Part shown: positions 1 through 9,731 of the stretch, piece by piece
Layout: each line of letters begins with the position of its first letter
Position numbering within the stretch: position 1 is the first letter of the stretch
Assembly: GCF_011742925.1 (NCBI RefSeq)
Contig: NZ_WAEL01000013.1
Location: forward strand, 93,722 to 157,721
Source: Fibrivirga algicola
GTDB taxonomy: Bacteria; Bacteroidota; Bacteroidia; Cytophagales; Spirosomataceae
Length of the DNA stretch: 64,000 nucleotides
Direction: 5' to 3'
Notes under the pieces: generated by a model
The model's database searches: none
The model's input: only the letters and a program-made list of their open reading frames with translations
What the model was told of the DNA's origin: nothing
Position numbers and translations under genes: made by a program

Positions 1-1
1 G

Positions 2-544
2 TGGTTTACCCAAATGCTTTTTCACGCCCGTGGCACGGGCCTGAGTACATTTTTTTACGGGGTTACGTGGCTCGGCTCCTTACCGGCAACGATTGGTTTT
101 GCCCTGTTGGGGTCAATCCTGCTGCTCCGTCAGCATAAAAAACGGAATGTGCTTATTCTCTGGTCGCTGATTGCTGGGGTAGCCTCTTTTGTGCAGGTTG
201 GTAAACGTACCTTTGTGCGGGAGCGTCCCTTGCAGGTAGCCTACTATCCTGAGACGGGTTACTCATTTCCCAGTGGTCACTCCGCAACGGCAATGATCCT
301 GTACGGATTGCTGGCGTACTGGCTGATCCGAGGGCAACGCTCTGTTACCCGCCGGGTTGGCATTGGCGTAGCGGCCGTTGGTTTAATTCTAATGGTTGGG
401 TTCAGTCGGATCTATCTGGGAGTTCATTTCCTAAGTGATGTATTAGGCGGCTACCTGCTGGGTCTTTGCTGGCTAATTGTCGGCATCGTGTTAACCGAGT
501 GGCAGCGAACCAGCCACTCAAAAAGTCCCATAAGACCAACGTAA
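2..544 (+). CDS. PAP2-superfamily phosphatase, 5' end outside window
   Basis: Integral membrane phosphatase of the type-2 phosphatidic acid phosphatase family, which removes phosphate from lipid phosphates on the outer face of the inner membrane. The three family motifs are visible: KRTFVRERP (KX6RP), PSGHSA, and SRIYLGVHFLSD (SRX5HX3D), set among hydrophobic helices. The frame stays open to the left edge (codons W-F-T-Q come before the first ATG at 14), so the N-terminus is probably cut by the window. Its TAA stop is followed directly by the ATG of the TauE/SafE gene, so the two are likely co-transcribed. The physiological substrate (undecaprenyl pyrophosphate or another lipid) cannot be told from sequence. 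Confidence 0.85.
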   Translation, partial: WFTQMLFHARGTGLSTFFYGVTWLGSLPATIGFALLGSILLLRQHKKRNVLILWSLIAGVASFVQVGKRTFVRERPLQVAYYPETGYSFPSGHSATAMILYGLLAYWLIRGQRSVTRRVGIGVAAVGLILMVGFSRIYLGVHFLSDVLGGYLLGLCWLIVGIVLTEWQRTSHSKSPIRPT

Positions 545-1573
545 ATGATTGCATCCGGTCTGCTATTATTTGGCTGTGCCTTGCTGGCATTCTCACTTAG
601 TGCCGTTTGTGGCGGAGGGGCTGGTCTTTTGCTGCTTCCCATTTTAGGATCTATCGTACCTGGTGCACAGGTACCGGCGGCCCTGTCGATTGGAACCGTT
701 TCCAGTTCGGCCTCCCGAATCGTGGCTTTTTGGTCGCGCATCCGGTGGGATGTTGTGGTCTGGTTTGTTCCACCCGCCCTACCGGCGGTGTGGTTGGGTG
801 CCAGGCTGCTCAGCTTCATCAATCCATTATACCTCGAAGGGTTGATGGGCCTGTTCCTGATGGCTAACTTACCCTTAATTTTTCGGCCTACTGTCGAACT
901 GGAGACTACCAATCCGTTGCCCAAAGGGTACTTGGCAATCATTGGTGCTGCTGCGGGTTTCGTCTCCGGGTTGACTGGTGCCGTTGGTCTGCTCTTTAAT
1001 CGATTCTACCTGCGCTACGGCCTGCAAAAGGAAGAAATCGTCGCTACGCGGGCCGCTAACGAAGTTTTACTACACGTAGTGAAGTTAGCGTTGTATTCGT
1101 CATTTGGACTGCTGACGGGCAAAGCACTGACGTTTGGAGCAGTAATTGCCGTGGCCGCATTCGTGTCTTCCTGGGGTATGAAATGGCTGCTGCCCCGGCT
1201 GAGTGAGAGCCTATTCCGCCGGGTTGGCTATGCCGCTATGGTCGTGTCGGGACTGAGTTTATTTACCGAAGCATCGGCGCAGGTCGTCAGCAAGAATGGT
1301 GTTGATATCGACTACGCGCCTTTTCCTGACGGTCTTGAAACCCAGCTTCAATGGCGAAAGAAGCTGTTTGCCCTTGAGTTTGAATACGATGAGGGATTCG
1401 AGTTTGAACGTAGTATTCGGCTTGCCGAACTACCGCCAGATAAACAGGCTCGTGTGAACGCACTCAGCCGGGGGGCGGACAACGTATTTCTGGAAGAAGT
1501 GTATGGTATCGACCGGCACAATTACGAGGCTTACATCTATCGTCGGGGAAAATTAGAAAAATTTGATTTGTAA
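545..1573 (+). CDS. TauE/SafE-family membrane permease with soluble C-terminal extension
   Basis: A 342-aa polytopic membrane protein of the TauE/SafE (sulfite/organosulfonate exporter-like) family. It has glycine-rich helices near the N-terminus (AVCGGGAGLLLLPILG) and an internal repeat around residues 135-150 (AAAGFVSGLTGAVGLLF) typical of the two-fold TauE repeat. The family is usually about 250 residues. Here roughly 90 charged residues follow the last helix, rich in D/E/R and without hydrophobic stretches, which is unusual; the function of this tail is unknown. Starts immediately after the PAP2 stop codon. Substrate unknown. Confidence 0.75.
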   Translation: MIASGLLLFGCALLAFSLSAVCGGGAGLLLLPILGSIVPGAQVPAALSIGTVSSSASRIVAFWSRIRWDVVVWFVPPALPAVWLGARLLSFINPLYLEGLMGLFLMANLPLIFRPTVELETTNPLPKGYLAIIGAAAGFVSGLTGAVGLLFNRFYLRYGLQKEEIVATRAANEVLLHVVKLALYSSFGLLTGKALTFGAVIAVAAFVSSWGMKWLLPRLSESLFRRVGYAAMVVSGLSLFTEASAQVVSKNGVDIDYAPFPDGLETQLQWRKKLFALEFEYDEGFEFERSIRLAELPPDKQARVNALSRGADNVFLEEVYGIDRHNYEAYIYRRGKLEKFDL

Positions 1574-1982
1574 AGCGCCCTGAACTTCTAATCAAATTAT
1601 CTCTTCTTGAAAGCATTTTATTGCGTTGATTCAGCCCATTTCAGGCCAACAATACCGACGATGCCGACCAGCCTGCTTTCAGCCACAAGCCATCGGTTAG
1701 CTTAAGAATGAGTAAGGAACTGGCCATCCAAACGGTAAAATAGCGAGTGCCAGCAATACCGGGTTAACAACGCCAAACACGATGTAGACGACCCAGGATA
1801 ATAGCAGGGCGACTGGCTGAAGGCAACTATCATTCAAAAGCAGGGCCAATTCGAATAGGCCCGTTGCCAACCACAGATTTCCTTCAAGATTGGTCTTTAC
1901 GTTTGCGTCACCCCAAACGGAATCGGATTTGGGTGCGGTGCCCACTTCTCAGGGCATCGGGTAGCTTACCGATGGACGACGT
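1574..1982. other. Intergenic gap before the RND efflux operon
   Basis: No convincing gene. A minus-strand open frame (1697-1945, 82 codons) would encode a protein with two hydrophobic stretches. It has no recognisable family and may be chance or a decayed remnant. The gap should carry the promoter of the tolC-like gene at 1983, but no clear Bacteroidetes promoter box was found. Confidence 0.4.
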
Positions 1983-3317
1983 ATGCAAACAAAACTAGCG
2001 GGGGGCGTCAAGCAGGCAGTAGTGCTGTTGTTGATTGGACTATATCTTGCTTCAGCAGTTCGAGTAATTGCTCAATCCAGCCAGCCCAGGCGGGCATTGG
2101 ACTACTACCTCGAAAATGCCCGGCAGACAAGTCCGCTTATCCGCGACAATCAAAACCAGTTGCAGGCCAATACTCTTGAAGCGCAGCGACTTCAGGCGTT
2201 TTACACCAAACCGCTCGTGCAGGTGATGGGTAACGTACAATTCGCTCCCATCTTCTCAACGGACAATGGGAGTTTCCGGCCGGAGCTTAACTCGCGTGGT
2301 GCTACCAACTACTACGGGTACGATCTGGCGGTGTCGAACGGTGGGTTATATCAGGGTATGGTTTCAGCTACGCAACCGATTTCCAATCTGTTTCGGGCAA
2401 AAGCGTATGCTGAACCATCCGTGCTGGCATCTCAGGTGGGTCAGACCATTATCCGGCTGGGCCAGCACGATGTCGAGAAAATCGTCACCGATCAGTACAT
2501 CCTCTGTTTGCAGGACCGTTTGCAGGTGCAGTACACGGATAGTCTGCTGCGGGTGTTGCATGAACAGCGACAGATTGTGCAGAAGTTTGTCGAGTCTTCC
2601 CTACTCAAGCAATCTGACCTAATGCTGGTGGACATCGAGAGCCAAACCCAGCAGAATTTACGGGTGGGCTACCAAACGGCCTACCGACGCGATGTGCTGG
2701 AGTTGAACGCCTTAAGCGGTATTGCTGACACAACTTTAGTCAATTTGGCTTCACTAAACTTGATGATGGTTCCTGACATTGGCTCTGTGCCTTCTGGATT
2801 CACGCAACGATATGGCTTAGATAGTGTAGCCCTGACCGCCCAGCAAACCATTGTCGATTTACGTTACCGGCCTCAATGGATTGCTTTCGGAAATGCCGGG
2901 TTGAACACGTCCTACATCCCCGACATACCCCGTCGCTTTGGCTTCAGTGCGGGGGTTTCACTGGTATGGACACTCTTCGACGGCCATCAGAAGCGCGTCA
3001 ATGCCCAGCGAACGAGTTTGTTGCAACAGAGCCTGGGCAACTACCGCCGGTTCATAGACACCCAGAATGCCGTGCGCCGGGAGCGAATACGGGGTGAATT
3101 GCGAGGACTTAACGAGCGACTTGCCGTGTTCCGGCAGCAGATAGCGGGTTACGAATCAGTACTGGATTCCTACCGGCGCGAACTGCTACAAGGTCAGCTT
3201 TCCATCATTAACTACATCACCGTTCTGAAAAATATGGTCGCCGTTCGGCGCGATGCCTTACTGATTCAATCGAATCGTCAACTGCTCGTCAATGCGTACA
3301 ATTATTATAACTGGTAG
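1983..3317 (+). CDS. TolC-family outer membrane efflux protein
   Basis: A 444-aa outer-membrane channel subunit of a tripartite efflux pump. A hydrophobic N-terminal segment (residues about 12-30) ending near AQSSQ looks like a signal peptide. The body is long, polar and helical with many Q/L/R residues, as expected of the coiled-coil alpha-barrel, and length fits the family. The 3' end overlaps the adaptor gene by 26 bp, and adaptor, RND permease and a membrane protein follow with stop/start overlaps, so this is the first gene of an efflux operon. The exported substrate is not evident. Confidence 0.85.
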   Translation: MQTKLAGGVKQAVVLLLIGLYLASAVRVIAQSSQPRRALDYYLENARQTSPLIRDNQNQLQANTLEAQRLQAFYTKPLVQVMGNVQFAPIFSTDNGSFRPELNSRGATNYYGYDLAVSNGGLYQGMVSATQPISNLFRAKAYAEPSVLASQVGQTIIRLGQHDVEKIVTDQYILCLQDRLQVQYTDSLLRVLHEQRQIVQKFVESSLLKQSDLMLVDIESQTQQNLRVGYQTAYRRDVLELNALSGIADTTLVNLASLNLMMVPDIGSVPSGFTQRYGLDSVALTAQQTIVDLRYRPQWIAFGNAGLNTSYIPDIPRRFGFSAGVSLVWTLFDGHQKRVNAQRTSLLQQSLGNYRRFIDTQNAVRRERIRGELRGLNERLAVFRQQIAGYESVLDSYRRELLQGQLSIINYITVLKNMVAVRRDALLIQSNRQLLVNAYNYYNW

Positions 3318-4263
3318 TGAACGGCTTGCTCTTCAACTATCCACAGGGGTGCTGCTGATGGGACTGGTAGCCTGCAACAAACCGCAGGCTACCGATACAA
3401 CCCAAACCGAATCGGCCCCGGCGCAGACTGTAGCCCGAACACCCGTTACAGTGCAGACCGTCGGGCGGGGTGGCATCAGCAATAGCCTGACGCTGTTCGG
3501 GACAACGCTGTATCTGCGCCGGAATGCCATCACGGCTCCGGTGGCGGCCTTCGTTACGAAGGTATACGTCAGTCTGGGAGCGCAGGTACGGGCTGGCCAA
3601 CCGCTCTACCAATTGGAAACCAAAGAACGGCGGGCTTTAGGGCGACTGGCTATTGCGGGCGATACGGCCATTATCGGCTTAGTCACGGTGCGGGCCTCCT
3701 CGGGGGGTGTCATTAGTACGTTCGACAAGCAGCAAACGGGCGACTACGTGCTGGAGGGCACCCAGCTATGCACCATCGCCGAAAACAACGCCTTAGCTGT
3801 GCAGGTCAACGTACCGTATGAATACCAGGCACTGGCTAAACCGGGCCGATCTTGCCGGGTACGTCTGCCTGACGGCCGTACGCTGACCGCTACGTTTCAG
3901 ACACCGTTAACGACGGTAAACGCGCTGGCCCAAACACAAAGCGTGTTGGCTCGCATTAGTCGACCCATTCCACTTCCTGAAAACCTAACCGTGCAGGTAG
4001 ACGTGACCAGCCAGGCCAACGCCCAGGCCCAACTATTGCCTAAAGCTGCCGTGCTCAGTGACGAGATGCTCCAACACTTTTGGGTGATGCAACTGCTGAA
4101 TGATAGCACGGCGATCAAAGTGCCCGTTCAGCTCGGCGAACGAACGACCACGACGGTTGAGGTACGTTCCCCTATTTTCGGAACTGGCGACCGCATCGTT
4201 ACCGAAGGGAACTATGGCCTGCCCGACACGGCCCGTGTACTGGTAACTCCGCTAAAGCGATGA
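3292..4263 (+). CDS. RND efflux periplasmic adaptor (HlyD/MFP) lipoprotein
   Basis: A 323-aa membrane fusion protein linking the RND permease to the TolC-like channel. The N-terminus has a lipobox (LLMGLVAC, Cys near residue 28), so the mature protein should be lipid-anchored in the periplasm. A split lipoyl-like segment (ITAPVAAFVTKVYVSLGAQV, then VRASSGGVISTFDKQQTGDY) is typical of the family. The usual long coiled-coil hairpin between the lipoyl halves is very short here. The start lies inside the tolC gene and the stop overlaps the permease start (ATGA). Confidence 0.85.
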   Translation: MRTIIITGSERLALQLSTGVLLMGLVACNKPQATDTTQTESAPAQTVARTPVTVQTVGRGGISNSLTLFGTTLYLRRNAITAPVAAFVTKVYVSLGAQVRAGQPLYQLETKERRALGRLAIAGDTAIIGLVTVRASSGGVISTFDKQQTGDYVLEGTQLCTIAENNALAVQVNVPYEYQALAKPGRSCRVRLPDGRTLTATFQTPLTTVNALAQTQSVLARISRPIPLPENLTVQVDVTSQANAQAQLLPKAAVLSDEMLQHFWVMQLLNDSTAIKVPVQLGERTTTTVEVRSPIFGTGDRIVTEGNYGLPDTARVLVTPLKR

Positions 4264-7200
4264 TCGAACAGCCCTCTGTGCCCGATACGACTATGCCAAC
4301 GAATAGGCATATTCGTCGCTCGTATTTTGAGGTGTTTAGCCGCCCCATTCTGTTTACGGGTGTGTTGCTGCTGATCGCGGGCATTTACGCCTACACCCGG
4401 ATGCAGACCAACCTGTTTCCTGAAGTACTTTTTCCCCGCGTGTCCATCATTGTCGACAATGGCCAGCAGCCCATTAACCGGATGATGATTACCGTCACAA
4501 AGCCGCTGGAAAGCGCGGTCAAGAAGGTAAATGGCGTAACGATCGTTAAGACCAGCACCAGCCGGGGCAGTTGCACCATCGACGTGTTTTTCGAGTGGGG
4601 GCAGGACATTTACACCCAGAAAACGCAGGTCGAGAGCCGCGTCAATGAGATTCGCAACTTCCTGCCGCCGGGCGTAAACCTGTCCATTGAGGCCATGAAC
4701 CAGTCGTTATTTCCGGTTTATGGCTACACCCTGGAAAGCGATAATCACGGGTTAGTGGCGTTGCGTGACCGGGCCAATCTACTGGTTCGTCCCCTGTTCT
4801 CGCAGGTGTCGGGCATCTCCAACGTCGTTGTGCGGGGCGGGAAGGCCAAAGAGATTGTGGTGATACCCGATGCAGTGAAATTGGCTTCGGTCAACTTGCC
4901 CATCTCGGCTCTGATGTCTGCCATTAATGCCAATAACAACGTGCTCTCCAACGGCTACGTAGCCAACTACCGGCGGCTTTATCTGACGCTGACCGACACA
5001 CGAGTGCTCGACGTAGATGCCTTGAACGCACTGATTGTCAAAAATTACGGTATCCGTATTGTCACGCTCGGCGAAGTGGCCCGCGTGGAAGTGCAGGAAC
5101 AGCAACAGGAGTTTTTAGTCATCAATGCCAATGGTCATCAGGCTGTGCAAATTGATTTGGTCAAGCAGCCGGGCGTGAACCTGATTGACTTTGCCAAAAA
5201 CGCGGAGGCTAAAGCAATCGAAATTCGCAAAATACTTCCACGCGGCATGCGGCTCAAGTCCTACTACGACCAATCGGCGTTTGTGGGGGCCAGCGTTCAC
5301 AGCGTGATCAAGACCATCTACGAGGGGCTGCTGCTGGCGATTCTGGTGATGGTCGTCTTTCTGCGGTCGTGGCGGGCCTCCACGGTGGTGCTGCTGACGA
5401 TTCCCGTTACGCTGGCCTTCACAGTTTTAGTGCTCTACGTAGTGGGCATCACCATCAACATTATGTCGCTGGGGGCGATTGCCGCGTCAATCGGCTTGAT
5501 TATCGACGATGCCATTGTTATCATCGAGCAGATCTACCGCGTCCATGAAGAGGAGCCGGAGAAGAACCGCTTCGCCGTGGTGCAGGAGGCCATCCACAAC
5601 CTGTTTCCGGCAATGGTTGGCTCCTCGCTCTCCACCATTGTTATTCATTTTCCGTTTCGGCTGATGAGCGGGCTGGCAGGAAGTTTCTTTCGTGAATTAT
5701 CCGACACCATGCAGATCACCATGGTCTGCTCCTTTTTAGTAACGTGGCTATTGTTACCGGTGCTACACCTATTGATTGGTTTTAAGCCGCCGGGGTCGCC
5801 GGTCCGCCGGGGCGGTTCGACCAAGAACGCTCATGCTGTTGACGAATCCGCTCAGGTACGGCGGCTGCACTGGCTAACGCAGCTTTTTTCTAAACCCGTT
5901 TTTTCATTGCTCCTGGTAAGTCTGCTTGGTTTCGGCGCGTGGTTTTCATACGGACGGTTGGAAACCGGTTTTCTGCCAGACCTTGACGAGGGAACAATCG
6001 TCATGGATTACTTCACGCCCCCCGGTACGTCCATTCAGGAAACGGACCGGATTCTGCGCGAAGCAGAGAGGATTATTGTTGCCGATTCCAACGTAGCGAC
6101 CTACTCCCGACGAACGGGCATCCGTATGGCGTTTCGGGGTGTTCCGCCCAATTTTGGCGACTACTCGATTCAACTAAAAGCGACCCGAACTAAAACGACT
6201 GTCGAAGTCATTGACGAACTGCGGACTCGCATTAATGCCGCTCAGCCGGTGCTGGATATTTCCTTCGGCCAGCGCATAGCCGACCTGTTGGGTGATCTGA
6301 TGAGTACGCCCCAGCCAATTGAAATCAAGCTGTTTGGTGATAATTACGCCTTGTTGCAATCACTCTCTAAACAAGCATCGGGCATTTTGGAAAAGATACC
6401 GGGGGTGGTCGACATAAACGACGGATTGATTGAAGCGGGGCCGTCGTTGGTTTTTGAGCCGGATCAGGCTAAGTTGAGTCAATACAAAATTGGCTTGACC
6501 GACTTTCAGACTCAGCTCACGGCCTACACAGGGGGCGTGGCTCTCGGTCCCAACGCAGCCCAGCCTGTACCTTCACCCGCGCAGGCAGCCCTCACGGCCG
6601 GTATTCAGGTCGGCTCGTTTCAGGATGGCGAGCAGATGCGCCGAATGTTGCTGCGCTTTGCAAACTTTGAACAGAATGATTTAGAGAAACTGCGTAATGT
6701 ACTGATCTTTTTGCCCGACGGCACCACGCGTCCGCTGGCGTTTTTCTGTCGAATAACGGTGTTGGGCGGAGAAATTGAGCAACGCCGGGAGGACCTCAAA
6801 TCTACCGTAGTGCTGACCGCCCGGCTGAACGGACGGGACCTGGGCAGTGTGATCCGTGACATACAAACCCAATTCGCCCAAAAGTTGCCCCTACCCCAAG
6901 GTTATACGGTGGGCTACGGCGGGGCTTACGCCGAGCAACAGCAGTCATTCAGCGAATTACTGCTGATTCTGACGCTGGCCTCGCTATTAGTACTGGCCGT
7001 GCTGATGTTTCTGTTCAAAGACTGGTGGCTATCGGTCTTGGTACTAATGCTCTCGCTATTGGGCATCACTGGCTGCATCACTGCCCTTTATCTAACGAAC
7101 ATTCCGCTGAATGTAAGCAGCTACACGGGCATTATCATGATCGTGGGGATCATTGCTGAGAACGCCATTTTCACCGTCAATCAGTTTGAATACACCCTGG

Positions 7201-7454
7201 CCCGCACCGGTAACGTGGACGAATCCGTCAAGTATGCCATTGCGTTGCGTCTTAGACCCAAACTGATGACTGCCATCGGTGCTATCCTTGCCCTGATGCC
7301 GCTGGCTTTGGGTTTTGGACTGGGCGCACAGATGCAACAACCGCTTGCGGTAGCGGTGATCGGAGGTTTCGTTGCCGGATTACCACTCCTGCTTTTAGTA
7401 CTTCCCACTGCGCTCAGAACTTTGTACCACGGGCGCCTAATCAATCCATCATGA
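4260..7454 (+). CDS. RND-family efflux permease (AcrB/CzcA/MdtB superfamily)
   Basis: A 1064-aa inner-membrane proton/substrate antiporter. It has the usual twelve-helix plan with a first helix at about residues 28-45, large periplasmic loops and a central transmembrane block. That block includes the fourth-helix segment with two acidic residues in IGLIIDDAIVIIEQI, as in proton-relay RND pumps. Length matches the family. It is more like the broad HME/HAE-type 'AcrB/AcrD/AcrF' annotations of Bacteroidota than a proven metal pump. Overlaps the adaptor upstream and the COG4705-like gene downstream by 4 nt. Confidence 0.9.
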   Translation: MIEQPSVPDTTMPTNRHIRRSYFEVFSRPILFTGVLLLIAGIYAYTRMQTNLFPEVLFPRVSIIVDNGQQPINRMMITVTKPLESAVKKVNGVTIVKTSTSRGSCTIDVFFEWGQDIYTQKTQVESRVNEIRNFLPPGVNLSIEAMNQSLFPVYGYTLESDNHGLVALRDRANLLVRPLFSQVSGISNVVVRGGKAKEIVVIPDAVKLASVNLPISALMSAINANNNVLSNGYVANYRRLYLTLTDTRVLDVDALNALIVKNYGIRIVTLGEVARVEVQEQQQEFLVINANGHQAVQIDLVKQPGVNLIDFAKNAEAKAIEIRKILPRGMRLKSYYDQSAFVGASVHSVIKTIYEGLLLAILVMVVFLRSWRASTVVLLTIPVTLAFTVLVLYVVGITINIMSLGAIAASIGLIIDDAIVIIEQIYRVHEEEPEKNRFAVVQEAIHNLFPAMVGSSLSTIVIHFPFRLMSGLAGSFFRELSDTMQITMVCSFLVTWLLLPVLHLLIGFKPPGSPVRRGGSTKNAHAVDESAQVRRLHWLTQLFSKPVFSLLLVSLLGFGAWFSYGRLETGFLPDLDEGTIVMDYFTPPGTSIQETDRILREAERIIVADSNVATYSRRTGIRMAFRGVPPNFGDYSIQLKATRTKTTVEVIDELRTRINAAQPVLDISFGQRIADLLGDLMSTPQPIEIKLFGDNYALLQSLSKQASGILEKIPGVVDINDGLIEAGPSLVFEPDQAKLSQYKIGLTDFQTQLTAYTGGVALGPNAAQPVPSPAQAALTAGIQVGSFQDGEQMRRMLLRFANFEQNDLEKLRNVLIFLPDGTTRPLAFFCRITVLGGEIEQRREDLKSTVVLTARLNGRDLGSVIRDIQTQFAQKLPLPQGYTVGYGGAYAEQQQSFSELLLILTLASLLVLAVLMFLFKDWWLSVLVLMLSLLGITGCITALYLTNIPLNVSSYTGIIMIVGIIAENAIFTVNQFEYTLARTGNVDESVKYAIALRLRPKLMTAIGAILALMPLALGFGLGAQMQQPLAVAVIGGFVAGLPLLLLVLPTALRTLYHGRLINPS

Positions 7455-8188
7455 AAAAAGTACCTGAAATCACCCTGTTATTCTGGGTGATGAAAATCTG
7501 CGCAACCACCCTGGGGGAAACAGCAGGGGATTTACTGGCTCAAACGCTGAACGTAGGTTACGGTCTTAGCTCGCTGATACTTATTGGTTTTTTCGTGGTC
7601 GTTCTGCTGTTACAGCTCCGTGCTAATCGCTACATCCCGGCCCTATACTGGTCGGTGATTTTAGCGACCAGCACCGCCGGAACAACGATGTCGGATTATA
7701 TGGACCGAACGCTTGGGCTTGGCTACGCTACTGGCGCGGCTATTCTGGTGGTGCTGTTAGGGATCATTCTGGCGGTTTGGTATCGGTCAGAGAAAAGTCT
7801 GTCAGTGTCGGATATCAAAACGGCCCGGCCCGAGGGATTTTATTGGACCGCTATTCTCGTCTCCAATACACTGGGGACGGCTCTGGGCGATTACTTGGCC
7901 GATGATTCAGGGCTGGGCTTCGGAGGTGGGGCGCTGCTGATTGGCTCGCTGATTGGTCTGGTTATTCTGGCGCATTACTTCACCCAAATTTCTTCAGTTG
8001 TGCTGTTCTGGATTGCCTTTGTACTGACTCGGCCATTTGGTGCCACATTTGGTGACCTGCTTACCAAAGCAACTGATAAAGGCGGACTTGGTTTTGGTAC
8101 GCAGGGGTCTTCGCTGATCCTGTTTAGTTTGCTGGTAGGGCTTATTGTATTTGCATCCCTTCGGCGGCAAAATCCCGGACTAAGTTGA
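7451..8188 (+). CDS. COG4705-like polytopic membrane protein
   Basis: A 245-aa protein of repeated membrane units, each with a T-x-G-(E/D)-x-x-(G)D-x-L/M motif (TTLGETAGDLLAQ, STAGTTMSDYMDR, NTLGTALGDYLAD, RPFGATFGDLLTK). This four-fold internal repeat is characteristic of the uncharacterised COG4705 membrane family. The conserved acidic residues in helices suggest cation or metal handling, which is inference only. Last gene of the efflux operon: its ATG overlaps the RND stop (ATGA). Confidence 0.75.
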   Translation: MKKVPEITLLFWVMKICATTLGETAGDLLAQTLNVGYGLSSLILIGFFVVVLLLQLRANRYIPALYWSVILATSTAGTTMSDYMDRTLGLGYATGAAILVVLLGIILAVWYRSEKSLSVSDIKTARPEGFYWTAILVSNTLGTALGDYLADDSGLGFGGGALLIGSLIGLVILAHYFTQISSVVLFWIAFVLTRPFGATFGDLLTKATDKGGLGFGTQGSSLILFSLLVGLIVFASLRRQNPGLS

Positions 8189-8644
8189 AGAAATACAGCG
8201 TTTATCCATCAGCTTAGTTGTGATCAAAACTGTTTACAAGGAGCTGTTCTGTTGCCAAAATCACTGGTAAAACTCCAAGATAATTAACAACCAGAAAATA
8301 ATGATCTCATCAATAAACCATATCCTTAGGGGTGGCCTGTCTCGGTTTTACGCTTTGGAATAAAGTCAGTAATTTCATCGGCACACCTACCAGCATGAAA
8401 AAGCCGCGTCCAGAATCATGAGCGCGGCTTTTTCGTGGGATGTTTTTTTCGGTAGGCTCACCAGATGAAATGACACCACCCTTACGAATTCACCGAACAG
8501 GAACACCTCTTCGCCGATTGGTCGAAAATACAACAGGGTTAATCGAATACAGGTTGGGGCGCACCGCTTCAACCTGTTTTTTTGAATCATGGCCGCTGTA
8601 ATCGACTACTGGTTGAACGGAAAGAGCTGCCATTATAACCCAAC
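8189..8644. other. Intergenic gap with terminator
   Basis: Separates the efflux operon from the plasmid backbone genes. It contains the strong hairpin at 8397-8434. No supported coding region: a plus-strand open frame starting at 8589 overlaps the next gene in another frame and shows no family resemblance. Confidence 0.5.
8397..8434. terminator. Bidirectional intrinsic terminator
   Basis: Perfect 12-bp stem GAAAAAGCCGCG (8397-8408) / CGCGGCTTTTTC (8423-8434) with a 14-nt loop. The A- and T-rich ends let it act on both strands. It lies about 210 bp after the efflux operon. Confidence 0.85.
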
Positions 8645-9145
8645 ATGTGCAGAAGTTTACTATCACGTACCCAGGACATCTGGCTTCTTGGACCCTCAGT
8701 TGAAGCCGTCTGGTCTTTATTACATCTGTCAAAATCTGAGCAAGATGTTAACACATTTCGGTCACGCCGAGTGGCTGATTGGGAGTCGTTTCGGAGAGCG
8801 GCCAGCACAATAAACTGCATCTGGCCTAAACGGCTTGTTTTAGTGGCAGATGTAAGTGTCTTATCACATGAAACTATCTTTCAAATTCGGTACCTCAAAG
8901 AGCAGAACCCTCTCTTTTCGCCGGTTATCTACTTTGACCAGCCAGACTTAGGTAAGTTCATTCATACTTTTAACAGTGATCTGGCGGGGTGCTGTGCAGC
9001 CATAGACACTAAAGAAGAAATTGGGCGGCTTCTCGGGGCCATATGCGCCGGAAAACATTACTATAGCCCGGGGTTTTGCAAGATGGTGGAGGATTTTGGC
9101 TTCCCAATCGCAAGAGGAGAGGAAGGTGAATGTATAAAAAATTAA
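8645..9145 (+). CDS. Stand-alone receiver-like protein without output domain
   Basis: A 166-aa protein. Its middle and end resemble the receiver domain of NarL/LuxR-type response regulators: a possible phosphoacceptor segment (LVLVADVSVL), a beta-strand VIYF near residue 94, and the closing ICAGKHYYSPGF that in this family precedes the linker to the HTH domain. The DNA-binding domain is missing and the protein ends shortly after the receiver-like part, so it is either a decayed regulator or a protein-protein signalling module. The N-terminal 20 residues are uncertain and the true start may be later. Confidence 0.45.
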   Translation: MCRSLLSRTQDIWLLGPSVEAVWSLLHLSKSEQDVNTFRSRRVADWESFRRAASTINCIWPKRLVLVADVSVLSHETIFQIRYLKEQNPLFSPVIYFDQPDLGKFIHTFNSDLAGCCAAIDTKEEIGRLLGAICAGKHYYSPGFCKMVEDFGFPIARGEEGECIKN

Positions 9146-9238
9146 ACAAAAAACTATTGAATTTATTAGTAACAACCATCGAAAATACTCTTATTTGCAC
9201 CGCAGGGGCTTGGTAAGCAGGCCCTCTGCTATGTGAAT

Positions 9239-9520
9239 ATGGAACAGAAACCCAAACTTCTTTACGAAGACATCTACGGCCTTTTTGAATTTCGTGGCAT
9301 CAAACAAGGCAAGATCGCCGAGGTTATGAAGATGTCCTACAACAATTGGTATAAAACCAAGCAGAATCACTTACGCAATCTAAGCCTTAGCGAAATAAGT
9401 GAACTGGCCATGTTCCTCGAACTACCAACTGAACAAGTCTTTAGTTTGTGTTTTGCTGTCTATAAACGGGCTTGGATTGACCAACAAAATATGCCTTTAC
9501 CTGAACCAAATACGCCGTAA
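9239..9520 (+). CDS. Small HTH (XRE-like) putative regulator
   Basis: A 93-aa protein with a helix-turn-helix-like pattern in residues about 10-60 (GIKQGKIAEVMKMSYNNW, then LSEISELAMFLELP), resembling phage-repressor-type domains of Bacteroidota. The ATG at 9239 is preferred over the GTG at 9233. Followed by a terminator hairpin, so monocistronic. Probably a plasmid regulator; the target is unknown. Confidence 0.6.
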   Translation: MEQKPKLLYEDIYGLFEFRGIKQGKIAEVMKMSYNNWYKTKQNHLRNLSLSEISELAMFLELPTEQVFSLCFAVYKRAWIDQQNMPLPEPNTP

Positions 9521-9533
9521 ACGTTCCACCACC

Positions 9534-9556
9534 AACCCGCTGAGAGCGGGTTTTTT
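9534..9556 (+). terminator. Intrinsic terminator
   Basis: AACCCGC (9534-9540), 5-nt loop TGAGA, GCGGGTT (9546-9552), then a T run. Ends the small HTH gene at 9520. Confidence 0.85.
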
Positions 9557-9731
9557 TACGTCTAAACGGTTACAATCAAAGGGGATATAGGCGAAGATAA
9601 ATGTGTCAATCAAGGAGGGAGTTAAAAGATTAATCTATTGAAATTCAACGTTTTATATTATTTAGATAGGCCGTAAATTTAAGTAATGAATCAGCGAAAG
9701 ACAGATTTAACCCGCTGATGCTACGGTTTTT

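Noticed and set aside
1697..1945. Minus-strand 82-aa hydrophobic open frame
   Set aside because: No family recognised, no partner gene and no clear start signal; kept only as a remark in the gap entry.
8589..8813. Plus-strand 74-aa open frame overlapping the receiver-like gene
   Set aside because: Lies in another frame than the receiver-like gene and has no recognisable features.
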